A stretch of DNA of 64,000 bases from NCBI RefSeq assembly GCF_001984035.1, contig NZ_CP019449.1, positions 3,973,501 to 4,037,500 on the forward strand, given 5' to 3'. Source of the stretch: Sphingopyxis sp. QXT-31. GTDB lineage: Bacteria > Pseudomonadota > Alphaproteobacteria > Sphingomonadales > Sphingomonadaceae. The position numbers and the translations under genes are program-made. Under the pieces are notes generated by a model. The model did no database searches and was not told the DNA's origin. It was given only the letters and a program-made list of their open reading frames with translations. How positions within the stretch are numbered: the first letter of the stretch is position 1; every line of letters starts with the position of its first letter. This document shows, piece by piece, positions 8,794 to 17,430 of the stretch.

Positions 8794-8804
8794 TTTTTAT
8801 ATTT

Positions 8805-9551
8805 GTGAAAAGGTCGCGCATGGCGGGGGAAGTGAGATCGGTATCGCAGGCCTTTGCGGTGCTGCGCCTGCTCGCCGAGCGCGACCCGATGAGCTTGTCC
8901 GACATCGGCCGCGCGCTCGGGCTCGGCGCCTCCTCATGCTTCAACCTGCTCGGCACGCTCGTCGCCGAGGGCGCGGTGGTGCGCGAGGCGCCGGGCAAGC
9001 GTTACCGCCTCGCCGACGGCTGGGCGCGCTCGGGGCTGCTGCGCGACGGCGATGCGCGGCGGATGATCGACCGGCTGCGTCCGCTGATGACGCGCTTTGC
9101 GCAGGAGCATGGCGTGACCGCGGGGCTGTGGCAGGTCGCTGCGAAGGACCGGCTGCAACTCGTCGCGCACGCCGAGAGCAATGCGGTGCTGCGCATCCAC
9201 CTCGCGCAGGGGCAGCGCCAGCCGCTCGGCGGAGGCGCGGTCGGGCGCGCGATCGCCGCGGCGCAGACAGTGGACGAGGCGGAGATAGCGCGACGCTTTG
9301 CCGGCGTGCGCTGGGAGAAGCCGGTCAGCTTCGCCGATTATGCCGCGCAGGTTGGGCTCGCCGCGCAGGCGGGCTATGCGCTCGACGAGGGGCATACCCA
9401 TATCGGCATCTGGACGCTCGCCGCGGTGGTGCCGGGCCGCGGCGCCGAATATTGCGCCTCGGCGAGCTTCTTCGCGGGATCGCGCGGCGCCGCCGAGGTC
9501 GCGGCACTCGGCCGGGCGCTCGTCGAGCTGGCGGCGTCGGTCGAGGGTTAG
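8805..9551 (+). CDS. IclR-family transcriptional regulator
   Basis: A 248-residue DNA-binding regulator. The N-terminal winged helix-turn-helix covers about residues 8-70 (EVRSVSQAFAVLRLLAERD, LSDIGRALGLGASSCFNLLGTL). The rest is the IclR effector-binding domain, which senses small metabolites. The reading frame starts with GTG at 8805 (an ATG five codons further in is possible). It is divergent from the beta-oxidation operon, with a perfect palindrome between, so it most likely controls that operon and itself. Its stop overlaps the convergent TlpA-like gene's stop by three bases. Confidence 0.88.
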   Translation: MKRSRMAGEVRSVSQAFAVLRLLAERDPMSLSDIGRALGLGASSCFNLLGTLVAEGAVVREAPGKRYRLADGWARSGLLRDGDARRMIDRLRPLMTRFAQEHGVTAGLWQVAAKDRLQLVAHAESNAVLRIHLAQGQRQPLGGGAVGRAIAAAQTVDEAEIARRFAGVRWEKPVSFADYAAQVGLAAQAGYALDEGHTHIGIWTLAAVVPGRGAEYCASASFFAGSRGAAEVAALGRALVELAASVEG

Positions 9552-10174
9552 AACCCCGCTTCGCCCAGCAGCGCCTTCGCTTCCGCGCCCTCCCAGTCGA
9601 TCGCGCCGATCACGCGCCACACTTCGCGCCCTTCGGCGTCGTAGAGGATGCTCGTCGGCAGCGCGCTGTTATAGACGTCGAGCAGGTGGTTGTCGGGATC
9701 GAGATAGGGCTCGAGCGCCGCGAGCTTCGCCTTGGCGAACCACGGATCGACCACCGCCGCGCCCTGCAAATCCTGCGCGACCGCGACCACCGCCAGTCTG
9801 TCCTTCTGCGCCGCAGCCAGCTTGTCGAGCGTCGGCATCTCGGCGACGCACGGCGCGCACCAGGTCGCCCACAGATTGACCAGCAACGCCTTGCCGCGAA
9901 ACGCCGCCAGCGTCACCGGCGCATCGTCGGGTCCAGTGAAGCTTGCCGTGGGCACGGGCTTGCCCGCTTCGGTGCGGATCACCTGATGCTTGAAGGTCTC
10001 GACCCCCGCCTTGGCTTCGGAAGCCGAAATATTTGCTTGGCCGGCCCCGGGTTGCTCCCCGCCAGCCTTTTGCCTATCGCAGCCCGCGATCGATCCGGCC
10101 AGCAGCAGCGCCGGAATCAACGAATAGAGGCTTGGGACGCGGCGGATGGCGGATTCTCCGAACAGCAACAGCAT
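9548..10174 (-). CDS. TlpA-like thioredoxin-fold lipoprotein
   Basis: A protein of up to 208 residues with a lipoprotein signal ([10 protein letters not shown], lipid-bearing Cys at about 32) and a thioredoxin fold holding WATWCAPC at about residues 102-109. It is predicted to be a membrane-anchored periplasmic disulfide reductase, as in the TlpA/ResA group. As drawn, the ATG at 10174 makes its first 29 bases overlap the 5' end of the divergent argH, which is unusual. No better ATG exists, so the true start may be a downstream TTG or CTG within [17 protein letters not shown]. The C-terminal sequence [20 protein letters not shown] is typical of the group. Confidence 0.83.
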   Translation of the reverse strand: MLLLFGESAIRRVPSLYSLIPALLLAGSIAGCDRQKAGGEQPGAGQANISASEAKAGVETFKHQVIRTEAGKPVPTASFTGPDDAPVTLAAFRGKALLVNLWATWCAPCVAEMPTLDKLAAAQKDRLAVVAVAQDLQGAAVVDPWFAKAKLAALEPYLDPDNHLLDVYNSALPTSILYDAEGREVWRVIGAIDWEGAEAKALLGEAGF

Positions 10175-11546
10175 GTGGGGCGGCCGCTTCGGTGCCGGTC
10201 CCGCGGCGATCATGCAAGAGATAAACGCGTCGATCCCGGTCGATAAGCGCCTGTGGGAAGAAGATATCGCCGCGAGCCGCGCGCATGCCGCGATGATCGG
10301 CGCCGCGGGGATCATCTCCGCCGACGACGCCGCGAAGATCGACGCCGGCCTCGCGCAGATCGCCGAGGAGTTCGCGGCGAACGGCGTGCCGGTCGACCTC
10401 GCGCTCGAAGACATCCACATGACCGTCGAATCGCGGCTCAAGGAGATCATCGGCGAGCCTGCCGGGCGGCTCCACACCGCGCGCTCGCGCAACGACCAGG
10501 TCGCGACCGATTTCCGCCTGTGGGTGCGCACCGCCTGCACCCGCATCGACGGGGGGCTGAAGGCGATCCAGACCGCCTTGCTCGCGCGCGCCGAGGAGCA
10601 TGCGGACAGCATCATGCCCGGCTTCACGCATCTCCAGGTCGCGCAGCCGGTGACGCTCGGGCATCACCTACTCGCCTATGTCGAGATGTTCGCGCGCGAC
10701 CGCGGCCGCTTTGCCGATGCGGCGAAGCGCCTCAACGAATCGCCGCTCGGCGCCGCGGCGCTCGCGGGAACCAGCTTCCCGCTCGACCGCGCCGCCACCG
10801 CCGCGGCGCTGGGTTTCGACCGCCCGATGGCGAACAGCATCGACGCGGTGTCGGACCGCGACTTCGCGCTCGAATTTTGTGCCTCGGCGTCGATCGCCGC
10901 GATCCACCTGTCGCGCCTCGCCGAGGAAGTGGTGATCTGGGCCAGCCAGCCCTTCGGCTTCGTGCAATTGCCCGACGCCTGGTCGACCGGCAGCTCGATC
11001 ATGCCGCAAAAGCGCAACCCCGACGCCGCCGAACTGGTGCGCGGGCGCGCGGGTCTGCTGCTCGGCGCCTTCCAGCGCCTCGCCGTGATCGTGAAGGGCC
11101 TGCCGCTTACTTACTCGAAGGATCTGCAGGACGACAAGGAAACGGTCTTCGGCGCCTTCGACGCGCTCGCGCTATCGCTCGCCGCGATGACCGGCATGGT
11201 CGAAACTTTGGTCTTCCGCACCGACCGCATGCGCGCGCTCGCCGCCTCGGGCTTCTCGACCGCGACCGACCTCGCCGACTGGCTGGTGCGCGAGGCGGGG
11301 GTGCCGTTCCGCGACGCGCATCATATCGTCGGCGCCTGCGTGAAACGATCCGAAGAGCTCGGCGTTGAGCTGTCGGCGCTGCCGCCGGCGGAAGCCGCCG
11401 CGATCCACGCCGCGGTGACCCCCGCGGCGCTCGCTGCGCTGACCGTCGAGGCATCGGTCGCCAGCCGAACAAGCTATGGCGGCACCGCGCCCGAACGGGT
11501 AAGGCAGGCCATTGCCGCGGCCCGCGCCGCGCTGGAGGAACGATGA
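10146..11546 (+). CDS. argH: Argininosuccinate lyase
   Basis: Splits argininosuccinate into arginine and fumarate, the last step of arginine synthesis; a cytosolic homotetramer. It has 466 residues, the normal length. The start region [24 protein letters not shown] is the family's N-terminus, [17 protein letters not shown] is a conserved substrate-binding block, and the superfamily signature [12 protein letters not shown] lies near residues 283-294. The ATG at 10146 is preferred over an internal ATG at 10173 because family members usually carry a few residues before the MWGGRF block. Its stop overlaps the start of the small lipoprotein gene (ATGA), followed by lysA. This argH-lipoprotein-lysA order suggests one operon. 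Confidence 0.95.
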   Translation: MADSPNSNSMWGGRFGAGPAAIMQEINASIPVDKRLWEEDIAASRAHAAMIGAAGIISADDAAKIDAGLAQIAEEFAANGVPVDLALEDIHMTVESRLKEIIGEPAGRLHTARSRNDQVATDFRLWVRTACTRIDGGLKAIQTALLARAEEHADSIMPGFTHLQVAQPVTLGHHLLAYVEMFARDRGRFADAAKRLNESPLGAAALAGTSFPLDRAATAAALGFDRPMANSIDAVSDRDFALEFCASASIAAIHLSRLAEEVVIWASQPFGFVQLPDAWSTGSSIMPQKRNPDAAELVRGRAGLLLGAFQRLAVIVKGLPLTYSKDLQDDKETVFGAFDALALSLAAMTGMVETLVFRTDRMRALAASGFSTATDLADWLVREAGVPFRDAHHIVGACVKRSEELGVELSALPPAEAAAIHAAVTPAALAALTVEASVASRTSYGGTAPERVRQAIAAARAALEER

Positions 11547-11806
11547 ACGCGACGCGCCACCTTGTCCTGATCGCCCTCGGCGGCGCGCTGCTCACCGGCG
11601 CGCTCGGCGCGTGCGGCAAGAAGGAAGATTTGAAGCCGATCGCGGGCGACCCGCCCGCGCCATTGCCCCTCGGCGCCAAGCGCGCGCCGACCACGGAGGA
11701 GCTTACGACGCCTGACGCGCAGGCCAAGCCAGCGCGCAGCGACGAACTTCTCAAACGCTCCGAGCAACGCGAACCCGACGACTTCGACCTGCCGCCTCCG
11801 GGCTGA
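11543..11806 (+). CDS. Small LptM-like lipoprotein
   Basis: An 87-residue lipoprotein. The signal [24 protein letters not shown] ends in a lipobox (LGAC), and the mature chain starts [10 protein letters not shown], resembling the CGxKGPL start of the LptM/YifL family (PF13627-like). That family's members stabilise the LptD outer-membrane LPS translocon. The remainder is Pro- and Ala-rich and likely disordered. It lies between argH and lysA with a 4-base overlap, matching the typical placement of such lipoproteins next to lysA or dapF. The LptM assignment is inferred from size, start and neighbourhood. Confidence 0.7.
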   Translation: MNATRHLVLIALGGALLTGALGACGKKEDLKPIAGDPPAPLPLGAKRAPTTEELTTPDAQAKPARSDELLKRSEQREPDDFDLPPPG

Positions 11807-11831
11807 TCGGGCTCGAAGCGGCCCCTCTTTT

Positions 11832-11917
11832 CCGTTCGTGCTGAGCTTGTCGAAGCACCGTTCTTCTTGAACCGGCAAAAGGAAAGGGCGGCCCTTCGAC
11901 AGGCTCAGGGCGAACGG
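11832..11917. repeat. Family-C extragenic palindrome
   Basis: ccgttcgtgctgagcttgtc at the left and the inverted form gacaggctcagggcgaacgg at the right form an imperfect hairpin in the argH-lysA spacer. The same kind of element lies at 37331-37409, and a fragment at 22811-22834. It may act as a transcription terminator or attenuator before lysA. Confidence 0.7.
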
Positions 11918-11941
11918 CTTTAAAGAGACTAGGATTTGATT

Positions 11942-13201
11942 GTGAATCATTTCGACATTCGTGACGGCGTCATGCACGCCGAAGATATTCCGCTGCCCCG
12001 TATCGCCGAGGACATCGGCACCCCCGTCTATGTCTATTCGCGCAGGGCGCTCGAGCGCCATGCGCAGGCGTTCCGCGACGGGCTGAAGGATGTGCCGAAG
12101 AAGCACCTCGCCTTCGCGATCAAGTGCAACCCCAATCTCGGCGTGCTGCGCGTGCTCGCGCGGCAGGGCTATGGCGCCGACGTCGTCTCGGGTGGCGAGC
12201 TCGAACGCGCGCTCGCCGCGGGCATGGCGGCCGAGGACGTCGTCTTTTCGGGGGTCGGCAAGACGCGCGCCGAACTCGCGCAGGGGCTCGACCGCGGCAT
12301 CGGCCAGTTCAACATCGAGCATGAGCCCGAGGGCGTCGCGCTCGCCGAAATCGCGCTGCGCAAGGAAATGACCGCGCCTGCGGTGCTGCGCGTCAATCCC
12401 GACGTCGATGCGGGCACTCACGCCAAGATTTCGACCGGCAAGGCCGAGAACAAGTTCGGCGTCGGCATCGACGTCGCACCCGAAATCTTCGGCCGCCTTG
12501 CGGCGCTGCCGGGTCTCAACATGCGCGGCATCGCGGTGCACATCGGCAGCCAGCTCACCAGCCTCGATCCGCTCGAGGCGGCGTTCGAGCGCGTAGGCCA
12601 GCTTGTCGCCGACCTGCGCGCGGCGGGGCACAGCATCACCCATGTCGATCTCGGCGGCGGGCTCGGCGTGCCGTACAAGGCCGAGGACAATCCGCCGTCG
12701 CCCGCCGAATATGGCGCGATGGTGGCGCGGGTCACCAAGGAGTGGGACGTCACCTTGATGTTCGAGCCCGGCCGCGTGATCGCGGGCAACACCGGCGTGC
12801 TCCTGACCGAGGTGCTGTGGGTCAAGCCCGGCGCGGCCAACCCCTTCGTGATCGTCGATGCCGCGATGAACGACCTCGCGCGCCCGGCGCTCTACGATGC
12901 GTACCACGACTTTGTGTCGGTGACCCCGACGGGCGAGACGATGACCGCGTCGATCGTCGGCCCGGTGTGCGAGACCGGCGATACCTTCGCGCGCGACCGG
13001 GTGACCGACAAGGTCATGCCCGGCGACCTCGCGGTGTTCCGCACCGCGGGCGCCTATGGCGCGACGATGGCGTCGACCTACAACAGCCGCAGCCTGGTCC
13101 CCGAGGTGCTCGTCGACGGCGACCGCTATGCCGTCGTCGCCGACCGCATCGCCGCGGGCACGATCATGGCCGCCGAGCGTGTGCCCGACTGGATCGACTG
13201 A
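11942..13201 (+). CDS. lysA: Diaminopimelate decarboxylase
   Basis: Decarboxylates meso-diaminopimelate to L-lysine with pyridoxal phosphate. It has 419 residues. The PLP lysine region is YAIKCNPNLGVLRVLARQG (written here as AFAIKCNPNLGVLRV), with the conserved HIGSQLTSLDP block, the PLP-phosphate loop GGGLGVPY, and EPGRVIAGNTG. The C-terminal CETGDTFARDR holds the second-subunit active-site Cys. Both a TTG at 11936 and a GTG at 11942 are in frame. The GTG sits seven bases after AGGA and is preferred. It follows the LptM-like gene at a spacer holding a palindrome. Confidence 0.94.
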   Translation: MNHFDIRDGVMHAEDIPLPRIAEDIGTPVYVYSRRALERHAQAFRDGLKDVPKKHLAFAIKCNPNLGVLRVLARQGYGADVVSGGELERALAAGMAAEDVVFSGVGKTRAELAQGLDRGIGQFNIEHEPEGVALAEIALRKEMTAPAVLRVNPDVDAGTHAKISTGKAENKFGVGIDVAPEIFGRLAALPGLNMRGIAVHIGSQLTSLDPLEAAFERVGQLVADLRAAGHSITHVDLGGGLGVPYKAEDNPPSPAEYGAMVARVTKEWDVTLMFEPGRVIAGNTGVLLTEVLWVKPGAANPFVIVDAAMNDLARPALYDAYHDFVSVTPTGETMTASIVGPVCETGDTFARDRVTDKVMPGDLAVFRTAGAYGATMASTYNSRSLVPEVLVDGDRYAVVADRIAAGTIMAAERVPDWID

Positions 13202-13203
13202 CG

Positions 13204-13974
13204 ATGGAGCAGCTTCCCATCTTCCTGAACCTCGCCGGCCGCACGGTCGTGCTGGTCGGGGAGGGGGAAGCCGCCGAGGCCAAGGCGCGGCTGATCGAAC
13301 GCGCAGGCGGGCGCATCGTCCCCGTATGGGAGGAAGGCGCGAGCCTCGCCTTCGTCGCGCTCGATGACGGCGCCGAGGCGGCGGCCGCCGACCTTCGCGC
13401 CCGCGGCCTGCTCGTCAACGTCGTCGACCGCCCCGACCTCTGCGATTTCACCACCCCGGCGATCGTCGACCGCGCGCCGGTCACCATCGCGATCGGCACC
13501 GGCGGCGCGTCGGCGGGGCTCGCCAAGGCGGTGCGCCAGCGCATCGAGGCGCTGCTCCCCGCGCGGCTCGGCGCGCTGGCGTCGGCGCTCTACGCGGCGC
13601 GCGCGGCGATGAAGGCGCGCTGGCCCGCGGCCGCCGACCGCCGCCGCGCGATCGATGCCGCGCTGGCCTTCGGGGGCACGCTCGACCCGCTCGACGACGG
13701 CGCGCCCGATCGCGTGAGCGACTGGCTCGCCGCCGATGCCGCGACCCGGCCCTCGCGCCTCGAAACGATCGCGCTGGCGAGCTTCGACCCCGACGATCTC
13801 ACCCTCCGCGCCGCGCGGCTGCTAGGCGAGGCCGACCACGTCTTCCACCCGGCGTCGATCCCCGCGGCGATCCTCGACCGCGCGCGCGCCGACGCCATGC
13901 GCCACCGCGCCGACGCGCCGCCCGCCGATCCGCCGCCGGGCCTGTCGCTCTGGCTCGCACCGCCCGCGGCATGA
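13204..13974 (+). CDS. CysG N-terminal-like precorrin-2 dehydrogenase/ferrochelatase
   Basis: A 256-residue protein resembling the siroheme-synthase N-terminal module, which oxidises precorrin-2 with NAD+ and inserts iron. It begins MEQLPIFLNLAGRTVVLVGEGEAAEAKARL, a typical FLNL start plus NAD-binding loop. LLVNVVDRPDLCDFTTPAIV and IAIGTGGASAGLAKAVRQRIE are the conserved blocks. No methyltransferase (SUMT) domain follows. The C-terminal third is Ala- and Asp-rich and weakly conserved. It starts 3 bases after lysA, and its stop overlaps the next start (ATGA). Normal partners would be sulfite or nitrite reduction genes, which are not visible here. Confidence 0.82.
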   Translation: MEQLPIFLNLAGRTVVLVGEGEAAEAKARLIERAGGRIVPVWEEGASLAFVALDDGAEAAAADLRARGLLVNVVDRPDLCDFTTPAIVDRAPVTIAIGTGGASAGLAKAVRQRIEALLPARLGALASALYAARAAMKARWPAAADRRRAIDAALAFGGTLDPLDDGAPDRVSDWLAADAATRPSRLETIALASFDPDDLTLRAARLLGEADHVFHPASIPAAILDRARADAMRHRADAPPADPPPGLSLWLAPPAA

Positions 13975-15131
13975 CCCGGGTCCATCCCATCTACGCGGCG
14001 ATGGCGCCGACGATCTTCGAGCATATGTCGGGGCTCGCCCGCGCGCATGGCGCGATCAACCTCGGGCAGGGCTTCCCCGACGGCCCGCCGCACCCCGACA
14101 TGGTCGCGGCCGCCACGCGCGCGCTCGCCGAAAAGTCGCACCAATATCCGCCGGCTCTCGGCCTGCCCGAACTGCGCGATGCCATCGCCGGCTTCTATGC
14201 GCGGCGGCAGGGGCTGGTCCTGACGCGCGAGCAGGTGGTGGTCACCTCGGGCGCGACCGAGGCACTCGCCGCGGCGATCCTCGCGCTCGTCCATCCGGGC
14301 GACGAGGTGCCCCTCTTCCAGCCCGCCTACGACAGCTACGCCCCGATGATACGCCGCGCCGGCGGGGTCCCGGTCTCGGTACCGCTGAGCCCGCCCGGCT
14401 GGCGCTACGACGCCGACCGGATCGCCGCCGCGATCACCCCGCGCACGCGGCTGCTGATGCTCAACGACCCGCTCAACCCCGCGGGCACGGTGGCGAGCGA
14501 GACCGAACTGGCGATGCTCGCCGACCTCTGCCAGCGCCACGACCTCATCGCGATCTGCGACGAGGTGTGGGAGGATGTCCGCTTCGACGGCGTGGCGCAT
14601 CGCTCGCTGCTCGCGATGCCCGGCATGGAACGCCGCACAGTCAAGATCGGCTCGGCGGGCAAGATCTTCGGCCTCTCCGGCTGGAAGGTCGGCTGGTTCG
14701 CCGCCGCGCCCGACATGGCACAGGCGCTCGGTCGCGCGCACCAGTTCCTGACCTTCACCACGCCCCCCGCGCTGCAATGGGCGGTCGCCGAAGGCCTCGC
14801 CAAACCCGACGCCTGGTTCGCCGACCAGCGCGCGGGCTGGGCCGCGGCACGCCAGCACCTCGCCCAGGCGCTCGAACGCGCCGGCTTCGTCGTGCTTCCG
14901 AACGCCGCGACCTGGTTCCTCTGCATCGATCTCGCTGCCTCGGGGATTACGCTCGCCGACCGCGACTTCGCTGAGCGTGCGGTGCGCGAGGCCGGGGTCG
15001 CGTCGATCCCGGTGTCGGCGCTGTTCGAAGGCGACGCCCCGCGCCACATCCTGCGCCTCTGCTTCGCCAAGGACCACGCAACCCTCGACGAAGCCGTCGC
15101 GCGTCTCGCCGCCTTTCGCGATACGCTCTAG
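13971..15131 (+). CDS. PLP-dependent class I/II aminotransferase
   Basis: A 386-residue fold-type I transaminase. The N-terminal motif INLGQGFPDGPPHPDM, the SGATEALAAAILALV cofactor region, NDPLNPAGTV with the conserved Asn-Pro, the Asp/Tyr region ICDEVWEDV, and the PLP lysine region KIGSAGKIFGLSGWKVGW are all present, with the C-terminal Arg region ILRLCFAKD. It resembles the kynurenine/methionine aminotransferase-like subfamily, but the substrate cannot be read from sequence. It overlaps the previous gene by 4 bases and shares the bases ctag of its stop with the convergent YVTN gene. Confidence 0.88.
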   Translation: MTRVHPIYAAMAPTIFEHMSGLARAHGAINLGQGFPDGPPHPDMVAAATRALAEKSHQYPPALGLPELRDAIAGFYARRQGLVLTREQVVVTSGATEALAAAILALVHPGDEVPLFQPAYDSYAPMIRRAGGVPVSVPLSPPGWRYDADRIAAAITPRTRLLMLNDPLNPAGTVASETELAMLADLCQRHDLIAICDEVWEDVRFDGVAHRSLLAMPGMERRTVKIGSAGKIFGLSGWKVGWFAAAPDMAQALGRAHQFLTFTTPPALQWAVAEGLAKPDAWFADQRAGWAAARQHLAQALERAGFVVLPNAATWFLCIDLAASGITLADRDFAERAVREAGVASIPVSALFEGDAPRHILRLCFAKDHATLDEAVARLAAFRDTL

Positions 15132-16078
15132 GGCGCGATCGCCAGCCCGTCGCCATTCTTGCCCGCGGGCAGGCGGCGCAGCACCCTGCCGCTCGCGACG
15201 TCGATCTCGGCGACCTTGTCGTGCCCCGTCTCGGCGGCATAGAGAAGCTTCGAATCGGCGCTGAACAACAGGGTCACCTGTCCCTTCGCCTGCTCGCCCG
15301 AGACGGTGATCGTCTTCAGCGGCGCGCGCGTCTCGGCGTTGAACAGGCCGATCGTCCCCGCCGCGATATTGCTCGCCGCGATCAGCTTGCCGTCGGGGCT
15401 CGCGAGCACGCGGATCGCCACGGGGTCGACGGCATGTTCTGCTAGCTTCTCGCCGCTCGCGGTGTCCCACACCGACACGCGCGGCGCCGCGAGGTCGCCG
15501 ACCCACAATTCGCGCCCGCCCTTCGCCAGCGCCAGCCCCTCGGGCTTGCCGCCGATAGTGATGTCACGCAGCTTCTTCGCGTCTTTCAGGTCGAGCACGC
15601 TCACCGTGCCCGATCCGATATTGGCGGTGTAGGCGGTGCGGTTGTCGGGCGCGACGACGACCATATGCGTGCCCTGCTGCCCCGTCGCGATCGAGGTCAC
15701 CGCGCCGCCCGGCGCGATCACCGCGACCGACTGGCTGCCCTCGGCGGTCGCGACCAGCCGCCCGTCGCTGAGCCAGAGCAACCCGTGCGGCCGCTGGTTG
15801 GGGCTGATGTCGATCGTCTTCAGCTTGGTCTTGGCCGCCACATCGAACACGTCGATCGTCGTCCCGCCATAAGCGACTACCGCGGCCTGCCTGCCGTCGG
15901 GCGACACCGCGATCTCGTGCGGCATCTTGCCCGTCGGCAGCCGCGCGACCTCGGCGCCGGTGTCGAGCGCGACCAGGCTCAGCGTATCCTCGCCCTTGTT
16001 GCCGATCAGCAAGGTCTCGGCCGCGACCGGCGGCACGGCGAGCAGCAGGATCGACAGGAAGGTGGCGGCGCGGTTCAT
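15128..16078 (-). CDS. Secreted YVTN-type beta-propeller protein
   Basis: A 316-residue protein with a signal peptide (MNRAATFLSILLLAVPPVAA). Its mature chain is a seven-bladed YVTN/YncE-like propeller. Repeating blade units such as LPTGKMPHEIAVSPDGRQAAVVAYGG, QGTHMVVVAPDNRTAYTANIGSGTVSVLDL and EGLALAKGGRELWVGDL each run about 40 residues. It is expected in the periplasm and its ligand is unknown. It is convergent to the aminotransferase gene (4-base overlap of stops). A good divergent gap (16079-16247) follows its start. Confidence 0.8.
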   Translation of the reverse strand: MNRAATFLSILLLAVPPVAAETLLIGNKGEDTLSLVALDTGAEVARLPTGKMPHEIAVSPDGRQAAVVAYGGTTIDVFDVAAKTKLKTIDISPNQRPHGLLWLSDGRLVATAEGSQSVAVIAPGGAVTSIATGQQGTHMVVVAPDNRTAYTANIGSGTVSVLDLKDAKKLRDITIGGKPEGLALAKGGRELWVGDLAAPRVSVWDTASGEKLAEHAVDPVAIRVLASPDGKLIAASNIAAGTIGLFNAETRAPLKTITVSGEQAKGQVTLLFSADSKLLYAAETGHDKVAEIDVASGRVLRRLPAGKNGDGLAIAP

Positions 16079-16247
16079 GATCGTCTCCTGGGAACAGGCG
16101 CGCAGTTTATGGGACGCCCTCGCCAGGGCAACCGCCGTTCGACGAGCGACATGGCAAGATTACGATAAGTTCATTGGTATCGGCGCCCCGCGCTCCGCAC
16201 GCTCTCCCCGCGGCCGATGCGCGCCGCGCTACCCTGGGGAGGGAAAC

Positions 16248-16394
16248 ATGAATTTGCCGTCCATCGACCTCGACGCCTTGCCCTTGCTCGACACGGCAGT
16301 CGGGCTGTTCGGCTCGCTCGTCGCGCCCAGCGCGACGCAGGGCCCCTCGATCTTCGAGATATCGGTCACCGTCATTCTGATCATCAACGACTGA
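16248..16394 (+). CDS. 48-residue peptide, possible precursor of a modified peptide
   Basis: A short gene with an excellent ribosome site (ggggagggaaac) before ATG at 16248. The peptide starts MNLPSIDLDALPLLDTAVG and ends EISVTVILIIND. The first half is acidic and amphipathic like a leader. The second half is hydrophobic and beta-branched and ends Asn-Asp. It contains no Cys. The next gene (HEAT-repeat protein) starts 50 bases later and overlaps a cupin gene. This layout resembles a ribosomally made, post-translationally modified peptide with its enzymes. That reading is inference only. Confidence 0.55.
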   Translation: MNLPSIDLDALPLLDTAVGLFGSLVAPSATQGPSIFEISVTVILIIND

Positions 16395-16443
16395 TCCGCC
16401 GCGCGGGTGCGGCCCGGCGCCGTGCCCGCGCCGCGCGCCAGCG

Positions 16444-17430
16444 ATGCGATCCCGGCACGACCATTATCCGCGCACCGACGCCGCGCGCTGCCGTGCGATG
16501 CGCGCCGCCGAGGCCGGCCTCGCGGCGCGCTGGCGCAGCGAGGATAAGCGCCCCGCGGGCCTCGCCGCCGCAATGGCCGCCGCCGATGCGATCGCCGCCG
16601 TCGATCCCGCCCACGCGATCGCGCATCTGCGCTCCTGGCTCGCCGACACGCGCTGGCTCGATGCGCGCCTCGCCGCCGCGCTCGCCTTGCTCGCCGCCGA
16701 CCCCTTCGCGCGCCCGCCGCTGCCCCTCGTCGGCAGCGGCGGAGCACCCGGCGGGCTGATCCTCGCCGAGCGCGGCACAGTCCGCCTCTCGCTTCAGCTC
16801 TGGCCCTTCGAGGTCGCAGGCGCGCCGCCGACGACCGCGCTCTTCGTCCCCGGCCGCGCCGCGATCCGCGTCCTCGCCGCCGGCAGCGCCAGCTTCGCGC
16901 TTCACCATGTCGCGCTCTCGGACGCCGAGGAAGCTGGCGCCTTCACCGCGGCCGGCGCCGCACCTTGCACCAGCGACCCGCCGCGCCCGCTGCGTGACCG
17001 CGAGCTCCTCGACCTCGACACCACGCGCACCGCCTTCACCCTCTCTCGCGCGCGCGGCGACGTCCTGCTCCTCGACCTTTCGGTCCGCCCGCCGTCGCCG
17101 CTGCCGGTGCGCGCGCACGATATCGCGAGCGGGCGCCTGATCCATGTCGCCGCGTCGCGCCGCGACAGCAGCTTTCGCCAGATGGCGCTCGCGCTGCTCG
17201 CCGCGATGGAGCGCCGCACCGCCGCGCCGCTCTTCCTCACCGCCACGCATGGCGAGGATTTCGCCGCCCGCTGGGCCGCGATGCGCGACCTCATCGCGCT
17301 CGACCCCGCCGCTGCGCACCCGCGCCTCGTCCGGATGGCGGCGCACGACCCGCACCCCGAGGTCCGCGCCGCCGCCGCCGCGACGCTGGCGCTCTTCGCC
17401 GCGCCGAAGGCCGAGCCATGCCCCGCCTGA
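16444..17430 (+). CDS. HEAT-repeat-containing protein of unknown function
   Basis: A 328-residue Ala- and Arg-rich protein. Its C-terminus has a HEAT-like helical pair (DLIALDPAAAHPRLVRMAAHDPHPEVRAAAAATLALFAA), and its N-terminal part (about residues 20-100) is all helical. The middle (about 105-230) is beta-rich with LILAERGTVRLSLQLWPFEV. It overlaps the following cupin gene by 13 bases, suggesting translational coupling. No ribosome site is obvious at 16444, and an ATG at 16498 is an alternative. I do not recognise a named family. HEAT proteins commonly act as scaffolds or enzyme partners, so a scaffold for the peptide-modifying cupin is a possible role. Confidence 0.6.
   Translation: MRSRHDHYPRTDAARCRAMRAAEAGLAARWRSEDKRPAGLAAAMAAADAIAAVDPAHAIAHLRSWLADTRWLDARLAAALALLAADPFARPPLPLVGSGGAPGGLILAERGTVRLSLQLWPFEVAGAPPTTALFVPGRAAIRVLAAGSASFALHHVALSDAEEAGAFTAAGAAPCTSDPPRPLRDRELLDLDTTRTAFTLSRARGDVLLLDLSVRPPSPLPVRAHDIASGRLIHVAASRRDSSFRQMALALLAAMERRTAAPLFLTATHGEDFAARWAAMRDLIALDPAAAHPRLVRMAAHDPHPEVRAAAAATLALFAAPKAEPCPA

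Noticed and set aside
1633..16078. Large alternative open frames opposite to the assigned genes
   Set aside because: Typical for high-GC DNA; they lack family signatures, while the assigned strand shows complete enzyme motifs.
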